64,000 nt of DNA from Bin5 sp009843665. GTDB taxonomy: Bacteria > Chloroflexota > Anaerolineae > Caldilineales > Caldilineaceae. Shown here in pieces: positions 52,667 through 61,242 of this stretch (position 1 is its first letter; each line of letters begins with the position of its first letter). Location: contig OZ244818.1 of NCBI GenBank assembly GCA_965220285.1, positions 1-64,000 of the forward strand. Direction: 5' to 3'. The notes under the pieces are model-generated. The model was not told the DNA's origin. It saw nothing but the letters and a program-made list of their open reading frames with translations, and searched no databases. The translations under genes and the position numbers were made by a program.

Positions 52667-53380
52667 TCATTCCGGGGCTTGGAGGTGCAGCTCTTGGCCG
52701 GCGAGGTAGCGTTGCGGGTGTGACAGGGGTTGCCCGGGTTGGTAGAGGGTTACGTCGCCGGCTCCGTGGACGCGCCAGGTGCAGGCTGAGGCGTCGCTGA
52801 TCATGGCGGTTTCTTCGTCGATGCCGATGAGTGTTGCGCTGGGCAGGAGGTCGCGCAGGCGCTCGGCCCAGCCCTGTCCGAAGGTGTTGTGATGGGGGAG
52901 GACTATGGCGTCGGGGATGAGTCCGAGGCCGGCAGTCGTGCCCTGGCCGTGCGGGTCGTTGAGATGCTGGCAGAGTACCATGGCGCCGGCGCTGCTACCG
53001 GCCAGGACGGCGCCCGCGTCGAGGGCTGCGAGCATGGCGGTCCAGGCGGGTGTATCGCGCAGTGTTTCACAGAGATAGCCGGGGAAACCACCGAGCAGAT
53101 AGACCAGTTTTGCCTCTCTGATCTGCTCCACCACTGACTCTTCAGAAGCTGAATCACGGTTGACCAGAGGGACTACCTGGACGTTTGTCGCGCCCAAGTT
53201 GGTGAACCAGCGGCGCCCGTTTTCGCCGGCGCGGCGGTGATTGTTGTCGGGCGCGGCGGCGGTGGGGATGATGGCGATGGGGGCGTCAGGGCCGCCGGCG
53301 AGTTGGATGCTGCGGCGGTCGGGGGCAGCCATTTGGCCGCCGAACTCGGAGCCACCGGCGAGGAGGATGTGACCGGACAT
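52667..53380 (-). CDS. Peptidase S51/cyanophycinase-like protein
   Basis: A 237-residue protein with the class I amidotransferase-like fold. The nucleophile Ser is in AGSSAGAMVLC and a catalytic His candidate is in LPHHNTFGQGW; the N-terminus has LLAGGSEFGG. Cyanophycinases and dipeptidase E share these motifs, so it is probably a Ser-type peptidase on Asp-containing peptides. It stands alone, convergent with the DUF1349-like gene. Confidence 0.8.
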   Translation of the reverse strand: MSGHILLAGGSEFGGQMAAPDRRSIQLAGGPDAPIAIIPTAAAPDNNHRRAGENGRRWFTNLGATNVQVVPLVNRDSASEESVVEQIREAKLVYLLGGFPGYLCETLRDTPAWTAMLAALDAGAVLAGSSAGAMVLCQHLNDPHGQGTTAGLGLIPDAIVLPHHNTFGQGWAERLRDLLPSATLIGIDEETAMISDASACTWRVHGAGDVTLYQPGQPLSHPQRYLAGQELHLQAPE

Positions 53381-53468
53381 AACTGTGCTGATTTCTTCCG
53401 TTGACTTAAGACCGGCAATTGCGGGTCGGTATGTTAGTCGATTGAATTATGATATCAGCAAGTCATAT

Positions 53469-53500
53469 CATTCCGCGAAGGCACGCGAAGGGTCGCGAAG
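53469..53500 (+). repeat. CGCGAAG repeat, copy 7
   Basis: ATTCCGCGAAGGCACGCGAAG in part (TTCCGCGAAGGCACGCGAAG), then GGTCGCGAAG. It is fused on its right to a transposase remnant. Confidence 0.8.
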
Positions 53501-53507
53501 TGGGCCA

Positions 53508-53760
53508 AGGGCGTATCGATGAACCTGGGTCGCCGTGGGAGAACGGCTACATCGAGAGTTTCAACGGGAAGTTGAGGGACGAACTGCTGGACAGAGAGGT
53601 CTTCTATACGTTGCTGGAGGTGCGTGTTCTGACGGAACGCTACAAGCGGACTTGCAACCGGATCGGACTGCACAGCTCTCTGGGCTACCGGCCGCCGGCG
53701 CCTGAGGCCCTCTTGCCTGCCGACCCTGTCCCCGTGCCTTTCGGACTAACAAAACGGGTG
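53508..53760 (+). pseudogene. Integrase-type (IS3/IS481-like) transposase, C-terminal remnant
   Basis: About 80 residues of the rve core remain: DEPGSPWENGYIESFNGKLR with the catalytic Glu, then LLDREVFYTLLEVRVL, HSSLGYRPPAPEALLP. The upstream two thirds are missing and replaced by a CGCGAAG repeat. It forms the left border of the low-GC island. Confidence 0.85.
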
Positions 53761-53789
53761 GTACAAACATCGGCGGCAGGTCACTTTTC

Positions 53790-54083
53790 TTGTTTCAAAT
53801 TGACCTACCAATCTGGAGGTGGCAGCAAATCAAGGCGTGGATCGTTTCTGGCATCCTACTAATCGCGCCCTTAACAGAAGGATACATAGCGCAGACCAAT
53901 TTGCGCGGCGACATCTCCGCCTCCCGCATAATGGGAGTTCAATTTCACATACTCGCAGAAAAATGGCGACTCCTTTGGATTCGCCAAGACAGAGAGGATA
54001 TTGAGGAATGGATTGATCACCTCGAAGACTTAACAAACCACATGGCCATCGAACACCTTTCGGCAAACGACTCCACTCTGTGA
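53790..54083 (+). CDS. Hypothetical protein with hydrophobic N-terminus
   Basis: A 97-residue frame (TTG start at 53790) with a hydrophobic segment AWIVSGILLIAPL and a charged C-terminus IRQDREDIEEWIDHLEDL. No family is recognised. It abuts the transposase remnant, so it may be an N-truncated gene. The next small gene begins 26 bases later, consistent with an operon. Confidence 0.4.
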   Translation: MFQIDLPIWRWQQIKAWIVSGILLIAPLTEGYIAQTNLRGDISASRIMGVQFHILAEKWRLLWIRQDREDIEEWIDHLEDLTNHMAIEHLSANDSTL

Positions 54084-54108
54084 GACCAATGTCAAGAGGA
54101 AGCAATCA

Positions 54109-54267
54109 ATGAGTTCAAAAGCCAGTTCGGGGAAGTCTCAGCCACCGAAACCACCACCTATCCCACGCCCACGCCCTAAACCCAGGACCACGAGAAATGA
54201 CCCCGGAAGTAGAGGCACAAAAGTTTCGACACCGCCTCCACCACCCAAAACCAAATCCAACTCTTAA
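54109..54267 (+). CDS. Short basic proline-rich protein
   Basis: A 52-residue protein, about a quarter proline with many Lys, Arg and Ser (SQPPKPPPIPRPRPKPRTTR near the middle, then STPPPPPKTK). ATG at 54109 follows AGAGGAAG. No fold or function is recognised. A strong hairpin follows 17 bases after the stop, supporting it as a real gene end. Confidence 0.5.
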   Translation: MSSKASSGKSQPPKPPPIPRPRPKPRTTRNDPGSRGTKVSTPPPPPKTKSNS

Positions 54268-54284
54268 ATGCCCCTTTGATCAAT

Positions 54285-54312
54285 GTACGGGACGCCTTCT
54301 GCCGTCCCGTAC
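54285..54312 (+). terminator. GC hairpin after the proline-rich gene
   Basis: GTACGGGACG pairs perfectly with CGTCCCGTAC over an 8-base loop. No T-run follows, so it may terminate weakly or only protect the 3' end. Confidence 0.5.
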
Positions 54313-54370
54313 CGTAGCATTGAAAGCTCCGGCAATACCCCAAAACTACAAGACCGCAACTAGGTCATGA

Positions 54371-55192
54371 ACAAACCGCTTCCATCAAGAACGAGACTTC
54401 CTGCTGTACGTCGCGCAGTCACACCCAACACGGAAATACCGAAACCAAACACATTTGCTTCAACCTTCCAACTATGCTGCTGTCTATACACCTGCCGCCA
54501 ACAACCCAATTGCTTCCGCCGGCCCATGCCTCATCTGGCGGCACGGTCTCAGTGAAGGCGGCTACGGAAAGACGCAGTGGGAGGACAACACCGACCTTAC
54601 ACACCGCGTTGCCTACAAGATTACCTGAGGAAATAATATGCCAGGAATGCGAATCCTCCACCTGTGTCATCGACGCAGCTGCATACATCCCTCACGCCTC
54701 TACTCCGGAACCGCTAAAGACAACGAAGAAGACAAGCAAGCCAGGTTTTCAAAGCAAGTGCCGCGCATACCGATCCGCCGCTCATTCGAAAAATGTGACC
54801 CCCTGGTCAAAAACGGAAAGAAACACTACTGGGATGAACCACCACTAACCCAATCCTCTCTGCTGCCCACCATATCCCATGTTTGCGATTTCACCGTCCC
54901 GGCCGAAATCATTGACCTCTGCCAAATCTGCTTCAAACCCAAACCACACCAACTCAGCGATATAAAGGGAATCGACTTCCTCGGACTGGAAGACCAGTAC
55001 AGAGTTGACATTCGGGCAGGTCTCGATGAGTGCTGCGTGGGTAGAGGACCCCTGAGCCCGCCCCCAGGCTTTGTGCCGAAGTACACCAGATTCGTCGTCG
55101 AACATACACATATCCAACCAGAACTCACCCTATTCCTCAACAGCCAAGCCCGGCTCACGATTCACCAACCAGAACGATCCCAAACCTCCTGA
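54371..55192 (+). pseudogene. HNH endonuclease gene interrupted by an in-frame TGA
   Basis: In one frame, before the stop, the sequence reads CLIWRHGLSEGGYGKTQWED and then THRVAYKIT. After TGA at 54626-54628 it continues GNNMPGMRILHLCHRRSC then HPSRLYSGTAKDN. Together these match the classical HNH layout (C..W.G..GYG, HR.AY, .LH.C....C..P.HL..GT..DN). Both halves share the frame, so the TGA is the only break; CGA to TGA would explain it. The start is unclear: an ATG at 54367 is in a different frame and would need a frameshift. The C-terminal 120 residues add Cys-containing sequence (LCQICFKPKPHQL). Either a pseudogene or a stop-codon readthrough. Confidence 0.7.
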
Positions 55193-55207
55193 CCCCACAG
55201 ATCAAAG

Positions 55208-55228
55208 GCCGTCACATTCAGTGACGGC
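55208..55228 (+). terminator. Perfect hairpin after the HNH gene
   Basis: GCCGTCAC, loop ATTCA, GTGACGGC. It lies 15 bases after the HNH stop; two similar hairpins follow other island genes. Confidence 0.55.
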
Positions 55229-55534
55229 GCTTGCCCTCTCGCTTCGCACCAACCTCTAACTGCCCGGCCCGCGGCGTGCTAACGTCCGGCAGCAACCGAC
55301 GAATCGCCAATGAAGTATTCGACCATACCTCCCAAAACGATCGCGAGTTGACAAGTGGGACGTTCAGTTATTCTTAACCTTGCAATCAGCTTGATAGCAT
55401 TGCGTTGCCGAGAAGCAAATAATTGTTCACAGTTGCTTCTCAGCGCTCTTGACATTCTCTTCTTTTGAGGCGCTGAGCCGCGGGCGAATAAGCGCGTATG
55501 CCTTGCTAAGAGTAGGGGCGGTCGGGGTTGGCAG
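55229..55534. other. Intergenic gap downstream of the HNH gene and of the kinase
   Basis: About 300 bases between two convergent units. No gene or repeat family was identified. Confidence 0.4.
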
Positions 55535-57907
55535 TCACTCCCCCTTGGGCATGCGGTAGCCAACGCGAGGCTCGTTGAAGATGTAGGTGGGATTTCTGGC
55601 GTCGTCTCCTAGCTTTTGACGCAGCCTCTTGATGATGTTGCGCACCGGCCCTGATCCGCCGGTCTTCTCCAGCCCCCAGACTCGTTGCAGCAACTGCACG
55701 TTAGTCAGCACACGGCCTGCGCCGCCCGAAAGTTCGGTCAGCATCCGGTACTCGATGTCGGTAAGTCTTAACGGTCGCCCGGCGACCGTTACAGTGTTCT
55801 GTGCGTAGTCGATGGTCAGGTCTCCCAGCAAATAGGGTTCGGAAGGCTCGATCAGGTCGGACACGACCCGCCTTCGGAGGGCCGCCCTGATTCTGGCCAC
55901 CAACTCGGTAGTCGAAAAGGGCTTTACGATGTAATCCGCCGCCCCCATGTCGAATGCCCTTGCAACTGTTTCGTCCTGGCCGTACACCGACAGGAAGATG
56001 ACCGGTACTTCGACAAAATCGCGAATCTCCTTCATCAATTCAATGCCGTCTTTGCCCGGCAGCACCAGATCCAGCAGGACCAGACGCGGCTCTGCCTTCT
56101 CTTCCAAGTCGAATACCTCCTCTGGGTCGGCCGTCACGATGGGCTCGTAGCCCTCCTTGGAAAGGGCGGTCCTTACATATCTGAGCGTGCGAGGGTCGTC
56201 GTCGACGCAGAGGATGCGCGGCCGCCTACGCCTCTGTTCGCGACAAGAGGGTTGTGCGGAAGGGGATGCAGCCTCCCCGATCGCCGGGATGGTGAAACAG
56301 AATCGGCTGCCCCGGCCCGGCCCGTCGCTTTCGGCCCAGATGCGGCCACCGTGCGCCTCCACGATGCCCTTGCAGATCGCCAAGCCCAGGCCGGAACCTC
56401 CGATCTCCCGGTCCCGTTCCTCGCCCTTCAGTCGGGAGAATTTGCGGAAGAGGTGCGGCATTCTTTCGACATCCAACCCCACGCCGTCGTCAGAGACCGA
56501 GAACGTCACGTGGGCCCCCTCCCGCTCCGCCGCGATCCTGATGGTCGACGACTGGTGGGAGTACCGGGCCGCGTTGGACAGCAAGTTGCCCAGAACCTGG
56601 AAGATGCGTCGCCGATCAGCCATGAGCTGCGGCAGGTGCGGCGGAATGTCCATCTCCAAGCTGTTCCGCTCCCCACCACCCTGGAACCTGCGCCTCGCCT
56701 CGTCCACCAGGCCCCTGACATCGGAGGGTTCCGGATCCACCGTTAGTGAGCCCGTCTCGATACGGGCCACGTCCAGCAGATCGGCGATCATGTAGCGCAT
56801 ATTTTCGGACTGGTCTCGAATGATGCGGTAGAACTGGGCCGTCTCTGCCGAGTCCAGCTCGGAGGCGGCCTCCAGTAAAGTATCCACCGATCCCTTGATT
56901 GTGCTCAGAGGTGTCCTCAGCTCATGGCTCACCATCCCCAGGAACTCGGACCGCAGCCGCTCCAGCTCCTCTTGGGGCGTCATGTCCTGGAACGTGATGA
57001 CGAATGACTCGACCTCCCCCTCCTTCGTGCGGATAGGTGTGGCGTTCAGCAACGTGGTGATGGATCGGCCGTCCGGTACCCGCAACACGATCTCCTCGGC
57101 TCGCACCGTCTCCCCGATGCTCAGCAGATACGTCAACGGGAACTCTTGCAGGGAGACCTCCCGCCCGTCGGCCCGCCGCAGGGTCAGCAGCCCAACGATC
57201 TTCTCGGCAGAACTGTCCGGCCCGTGCAGACCGCTGACGATCCTTCGCATCTCCTGATTGATGTACTCCACTTTTCCGTTTCTGGCGTCGAACACCACGA
57301 CTCCCACCGGAGCGGTGTTCACTAAAGTCTCCAAGTCGGCCCGGACTCGCAACTCTTCGCGGTGCCTGCGGGCGTTGGCGATGACCAGCGCTGCCTGAGA
57401 GGCAAACATCACCAGGGTCTCCTCGTCCTCATGGGTAAACTCCTGTTCCTTCTCGCCGACGTAGATCGCCCCAATTCCCTCTCCCAGGTGCCGGATCGGA
57501 GCCGCTAGGAAAGGCAAGGGGTGGCTTATCGGCATCGGTGGGTGGAACTCTGGAAGGCCCAATTGGCGGACGTGTCCGTGAAAGTCGTCCAGACGCAACG
57601 GTTCCTCGATCCTGCTGAGGTGGTCAAAGAACGTCAACCCGTCGGGCAACTCCATGAACAGCGCGGTCTGCTCTGGGGTCAGTCCTGAGTACACATGGTC
57701 CTCCACCCGTCCCGACTGATCCACAAGAGTAATGACGCCGTAGCGAGCTCCCGTCAGGGTACAGGCGCTGTCCAATACGCCCTGGAGCACAGACTGGTAG
57801 TCCAACGTCTCATTGATGCGCAGGCTGGCCTCACTCAGTCTAGAGAGGCGGTCCCGCAGGCTTGCTACCTCTCGTTCAAGCAGTTCGAAGCGGTTCATGT
57901 TCTCCAC
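55535..57907 (-). CDS. Histidine kinase fused to receiver and winged-helix DNA-binding domain
   Basis: A 790-residue protein. Order of domains: short coiled coil (1-30), GAF (35-180), PAS (190-312), HisKA with phospho-acceptor His near 328 in SHELRTP, HATPase (N box VLGNLLSNAARYS near 440, G boxes SDDGVGLD and GGSGLGLA near 475-510), receiver (565-680, Asp near 613 in LLDLVLPGKDG, DDD near 570) and an OmpR-type winged helix (690-790, LTDIEYRMLTELS and RNIIKRLRQKLG). Sensor, relay and DNA binding are thus in one cytosolic chain. It is divergent from the ATTACAC promoter at 58014-58080, which it may control. Confidence 0.9.
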   Translation of the reverse strand: MENMNRFELLEREVASLRDRLSRLSEASLRINETLDYQSVLQGVLDSACTLTGARYGVITLVDQSGRVEDHVYSGLTPEQTALFMELPDGLTFFDHLSRIEEPLRLDDFHGHVRQLGLPEFHPPMPISHPLPFLAAPIRHLGEGIGAIYVGEKEQEFTHEDEETLVMFASQAALVIANARRHREELRVRADLETLVNTAPVGVVVFDARNGKVEYINQEMRRIVSGLHGPDSSAEKIVGLLTLRRADGREVSLQEFPLTYLLSIGETVRAEEIVLRVPDGRSITTLLNATPIRTKEGEVESFVITFQDMTPQEELERLRSEFLGMVSHELRTPLSTIKGSVDTLLEAASELDSAETAQFYRIIRDQSENMRYMIADLLDVARIETGSLTVDPEPSDVRGLVDEARRRFQGGGERNSLEMDIPPHLPQLMADRRRIFQVLGNLLSNAARYSHQSSTIRIAAEREGAHVTFSVSDDGVGLDVERMPHLFRKFSRLKGEERDREIGGSGLGLAICKGIVEAHGGRIWAESDGPGRGSRFCFTIPAIGEAASPSAQPSCREQRRRRPRILCVDDDPRTLRYVRTALSKEGYEPIVTADPEEVFDLEEKAEPRLVLLDLVLPGKDGIELMKEIRDFVEVPVIFLSVYGQDETVARAFDMGAADYIVKPFSTTELVARIRAALRRRVVSDLIEPSEPYLLGDLTIDYAQNTVTVAGRPLRLTDIEYRMLTELSGGAGRVLTNVQLLQRVWGLEKTGGSGPVRNIIKRLRQKLGDDARNPTYIFNEPRVGYRMPKGE

Positions 57908-58013
57908 CTCTTCTTGGTTTGGACCCCTCGCGGGACTCTGTGACCCGTCGCGGCTGCATCTGTAACACGTTGCGGTGCTAGCCCAATACAGTACATTACA
58001 TTAGAAATAGAAA

Positions 58014-58080
58014 ATTACACATGATCATAGGCATGACTCACCCGAATTACACGTTTAATTACACATTGGATAAGTATACT
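58014..58080 (+). promoter_or_regulatory. Promoter P1 with ATTACAC repeats
   Basis: ATTACAC boxes start at 58014, 58046 and 58058, and a -10-like TATACT lies at 58075-58080. The first two are 32 bases apart (about three helical turns) and the second is 29 bases before the -10. The same layout recurs at 61123. A poor -35 suggests activator dependence. Confidence 0.6.
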
Positions 58081-58102
58081 AGACGGGAAACGAATCTCAA
58101 AC

Positions 58103-58339
58103 GTGAGCCAGAAGATATTTAAGTTGGAATCGGTCATCCCTCAGACAGGATGGAGTCATTGGGTCGCACTTGCACAACCGTTCGTGATAGGGCCGGCTTG
58201 TTCGATCTATTTCAGCAGATTGCGGAGGCAGAAACGGTGGAGAATGAAGGTCGGCGAAGTCTCTCTAGTCGATACGAAATGTATTCTGGCTCTGAATGAC
58301 GCCCACCCTGATGTGACGCCAGCACTCCCTTCACCATAA
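58103..58339 (+). CDS. Small unknown protein of the duplicated module, copy 1
   Basis: A 78-residue frame from GTG at 58103. Its C-terminal 40 residues (RWRMKVGEV, DTKCILALNDAHPDVTP, ending PSP) are conserved to the same stop in the second copy near 61740-61860, and the differences fall largely on third positions in this frame. An overlapping frame at 58150-58299 (ending RYEMYSGSE) is also open in both copies, so the coding frame is not certain. It ends 10 bases before the next gene. Confidence 0.45.
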   Translation: MSQKIFKLESVIPQTGWSHWVALAQPFVIGPACSIYFSRLRRQKRWRMKVGEVSLVDTKCILALNDAHPDVTPALPSP

Positions 58340-58348
58340 CGATCCCAG

Positions 58349-58885
58349 ATGCCACACACCAAACCAAACCGCTTACTGTTCTCGACTCTCGTTGTCGCGT
58401 TCACGCTGATCGCAGCAGGAATCGGATTCGCAATCGGACAACTCACCGACACTCCCCCTCTCCCCACACCCACACCAACCCCAACCCCCGAACCCAAGGC
58501 CGGAATCTCAGACTACGCCAGCCTGTACGCCAAAATAGACCAAGACGCATTCCCGCCCCATCAATATCTCGCGCTGCTGACACGTCTCACGAATTGCCTT
58601 CCCGACCTCACCGGCCAATTCAAAACCGAACTTTCCAACACCACTCTGTCGGAGGGCGAAACTGCCGCCCTCTCCCACTTCCTGACCTCCTCCACCATCA
58701 TCGTCGCCAACACCAGCAACCCCTTCCTGACCCAAACGATCCACCGAACCCTCTCCACCATCGTGACGAATTGCCCCCAAACTCAGACCTTGCGCCACCA
58801 CAACACCAACACCATAACCACTACGCCAACACCCACACCCCCTTGCATCCCGCACGACTCCGGCTTCCTGTGCATCTCGGAATAA
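58349..58885 (+). CDS. Membrane-anchored protein with Pro/Thr stalk
   Basis: A 178-residue protein. Residues 7-29 form a membrane anchor (LLFSTLVVAFTLIAAGIGFA). A stalk PPLPTPTPTPTPEPKAG follows, then a helical extracellular domain (DYASLYAKIDQDAFPPHQYL) and a Thr-rich, Cys-containing tail. No family is recognised. A broken copy lies at 61863-62240. Confidence 0.6.
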   Translation: MPHTKPNRLLFSTLVVAFTLIAAGIGFAIGQLTDTPPLPTPTPTPTPEPKAGISDYASLYAKIDQDAFPPHQYLALLTRLTNCLPDLTGQFKTELSNTTLSEGETAALSHFLTSSTIIVANTSNPFLTQTIHRTLSTIVTNCPQTQTLRHHNTNTITTTPTPTPPCIPHDSGFLCISE

Positions 58886-58905
58886 ATACCACCCACACTA
58901 ACAAG

Positions 58906-58928
58906 ACCCGTCACGAGGTATGGCGGGT
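58906..58928 (+). terminator. Hairpin after the stalk protein gene
   Basis: ACCCGTCA, loop CGAGGTA, TGGCGGGT, with one mismatch. It follows the gene stop by 21 bases and resembles the hairpins at 55208 and 61009. Confidence 0.45.
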
Positions 58929-59106
58929 TCTGTTCACAAGACAAGAGGAGCAACTTTTCACCATGCCGGAAATTGCCGGATACGGAGCCGTCGTCAATGC
59001 GTTACATTTTCAAAAGGATGACCTGTGCAAAATGAATTCAGAGAAAGAAATGGAGTTACATATGGTTGGCCCAAATCATTCAGCAGGCCTTCATAAGGAA
59101 CATCTG

Positions 59107-60489
59107 ATGAAAGAGAACATCCTTAACCGTCGTCAGTTTCTTCAGTCAACGACCCGTCTCGGAGTAGCATTTGTCGCGACTTCCGCGTTGACATATCCAA
59201 CCCGCTCAGTACAAACAGGTGATGGCACCTATATCTTGATAGAAGGAGGCCTTGATATCTTTAGGATGCCCGATGTGCAGGAGTGGTTGGTGGCAGGGTT
59301 AGGCGCACTGTGGGTAGCGGGACAGTTCCTCAACACATTCGCGTCTAATCTACAGTTCAATGATTTACCGACAATTCTAAAAACGAAATATCAATTAGCT
59401 GGGGGAGAGTCCAAGGGCTTGCCTGCTGCTGAGGCAATTTGGAAGAGTATTCCTCTTGAGGTTCATGCTGGTGGGCCGGATGCTTTAAGGAATTTTCACA
59501 AAGGAAAAGACTGGTCACACGTCATTCCCAAATCATGGGGAGGGCCAACAACCCCAGAATACGGGATATGATGGAGTTCTGAGAAAAGCAAGTCCCTTGG
59601 GGCGAACCAAATGAGCCCCGCAGACATTGCAGATGCCAAATCCATTCTACGAAGCGAAGCGATACGTGCCACTGTCGGCCAGACACTTAAAGGAATGGTC
59701 AAGGGCGGAGCGTTAGCTGTGGTCGTGGGAGGCGTGTTGGCTTCTCTGAACTACGGCTTGGAATATGCTGAGGGTGAACTCACTTGGTTGGGGATGGTGC
59801 AGAAGATTGTGCAGTCTACTGTTGTTGCCGGTGCTTCGGCGGCCTTGATAACAGGTATGATTGTAGGTCTTTCCCTAATGTTTCCATTCGCGATTCCAGT
59901 ATTGTTGCCGGTCATATTTGCGCTTCAAATGGTGTCAATTATCTTCCTGGGGCCTCTGCTTCTCGACCTGGCCAAGGACTGGTGGGAAGTGTTGAACGGC
60001 CAAAATCTGTTGGACGCCTCTACAACAATCTTGCAGAAAGCAGCAAGAGTCTTAGAGGATGTAAGCAAGACAGTGCACAATTCTTACACAAAAGCGAAGA
60101 ATAGCACATGGCGAGGCTTGTCGGTGTGGGCCAACTGGCTTGCAAGGTTGGTCGGTTTGGACAGGGCTATGAGAATGGCCCGCAATAATCTGCGGCAACT
60201 GGGACTGGACACTTGGTTTAACTGGCTGGCTTACCAAAGTCAGTGGATGACCGAGCAAACATCTCTTATCTCTTCTTCTATAGCGTGGTGGGGTTATAAC
60301 TCCGCTATAGCGGTCAGGAGAGCCGCAATGGGGAACTCTATCGCCACCGTGGTTACGACCCAATTCCAGAACGCCATTTCGACAACTGACGGCCTATTAC
60401 GCAGCATAGAACAGTATGGAAGTAGTGCCCAGAGGAATGTTTCCCAAGGGCTTCTAGCACTACAACCGCATCAACGGTGGTTGCAGTAG
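59107..60489 (+). pseudogene. Exported/membrane protein with HNH-like motif, interrupted by TGA
   Basis: One frame of about 460 codons with a single stop at 59569-59571. The N-terminus has a twin-arginine-like NRRQFLQSTTRLGVAFVATS signal. Before the stop lies KGKDWSHVIPKSWGG, an HNH-like nuclease signature; after it the text continues SEKSKSLGANQMSPADIADA, as expected for the end of that motif. The rest has two strongly hydrophobic regions (ALAVVVGGVLASL and the long PFAIPVLLPVIFALQMVSII) and an amphipathic C-terminus. ATG at 59107 follows AAGGA; ATG at 58963 is an alternative. A toxin or phage-like role is only a guess. Confidence 0.6.
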
Positions 60490-60649
60490 TGATGGAAACA
60501 GAGTTAGGGCAAAGTGACGGCCAAAGTGCCGTTACAGTACCAAAAAGTCAAGAAAAATCATTTGGCTAAAATTCGACAAAAGTCCCATAGAAAGACTGCT
60601 CGAAACAGCCGACCCTTACCCATCACTCAATAATTGCCTGATCGGAGGC

Positions 60650-60940
60650 ATGGGATTGTTGTGTGCGGGTTTTGTTCTGTGGGGCGAAAGAAAGTTGCCG
60701 CTTGCCATCATTGTCGGATTCCTGGTTGTGGTTGCCGCCCTGTACTTCACATCACCATACAAAATCGACCGACATATCGTGATGCTCGAAATCCTGATCT
60801 TGGCCGGACTATTGATCGAAATCCTCATAGAATACTTCTTGACCCAAATCCCCATATGGGTAACTTGGTCTCGGCTGGCCGCCTCCATACCGATCAGCGC
60901 CATGGTCCCGTTCCCACTCAAGGAGTCGCAATATCACTGA
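60650..60940 (+). CDS. Small membrane protein, start uncertain
   Basis: A 96-residue protein with three hydrophobic segments (MGLLCAGFVLW, LAIIVGFLVVVAALYF, ILILAGLLIEILIEYFL). The frame is open about 40 codons upstream with protein-like sequence (SPIERLLETADPYPSLNN) but no good start, so the real gene may begin earlier or be broken. A hairpin follows at 61009. Confidence 0.5.
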   Translation: MGLLCAGFVLWGERKLPLAIIVGFLVVVAALYFTSPYKIDRHIVMLEILILAGLLIEILIEYFLTQIPIWVTWSRLAASIPISAMVPFPLKESQYH

Positions 60941-61008
60941 CCAACACAAGACCCGCCCCCAAACTCTCCAAACCCATACCCTCCCCTCCATACCTCCACA
61001 CAACAAGA

Positions 61009-61027
61009 CCGCCACGATCCGTGACGG
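61009..61027 (+). terminator. Hairpin after the small membrane protein gene
   Basis: CCGCCACG, loop ATC, CGTGACGG, with one mismatch. Confidence 0.45.
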
Positions 61028-61122
61028 CTCAAACTCCCGACCACCTAGCCATACCAACATGAAAGTCGCGGCATAGGCCGGACAAGCGATGTACGCTCCT
61101 CAGTTTTGCAGATTTCCGACAG

Positions 61123-61189
61123 ATTACACATCGATTTGTAGCAACGCGACCTGAATTACACGCTTTTTTCCACATCAGTAGTCTAGAAT
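61123..61189 (+). promoter_or_regulatory. Promoter P2 with ATTACAC repeats
   Basis: ATTACAC at 61123-61129 and 61155-61161 (32 bases apart), and TAGAAT at 61184-61189, 29 bases after the start of the second box. These spacings equal those of P1 although the sequence between is different. It lies upstream of the lipoprotein gene. Confidence 0.6.
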
Positions 61190-61242
61190 ATATTTCAACT
61201 CGACTTCATCTACGGCACCTGCATTAAGAAATGAGGAATCGT

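Noticed and set aside
54371..60489. Recoding of TGA (alternative genetic code) as explanation for the two interrupted island genes
   Set aside because: Many clear genes in the same contig end properly at TGA, including some in the island; two isolated stops fit mutation better.
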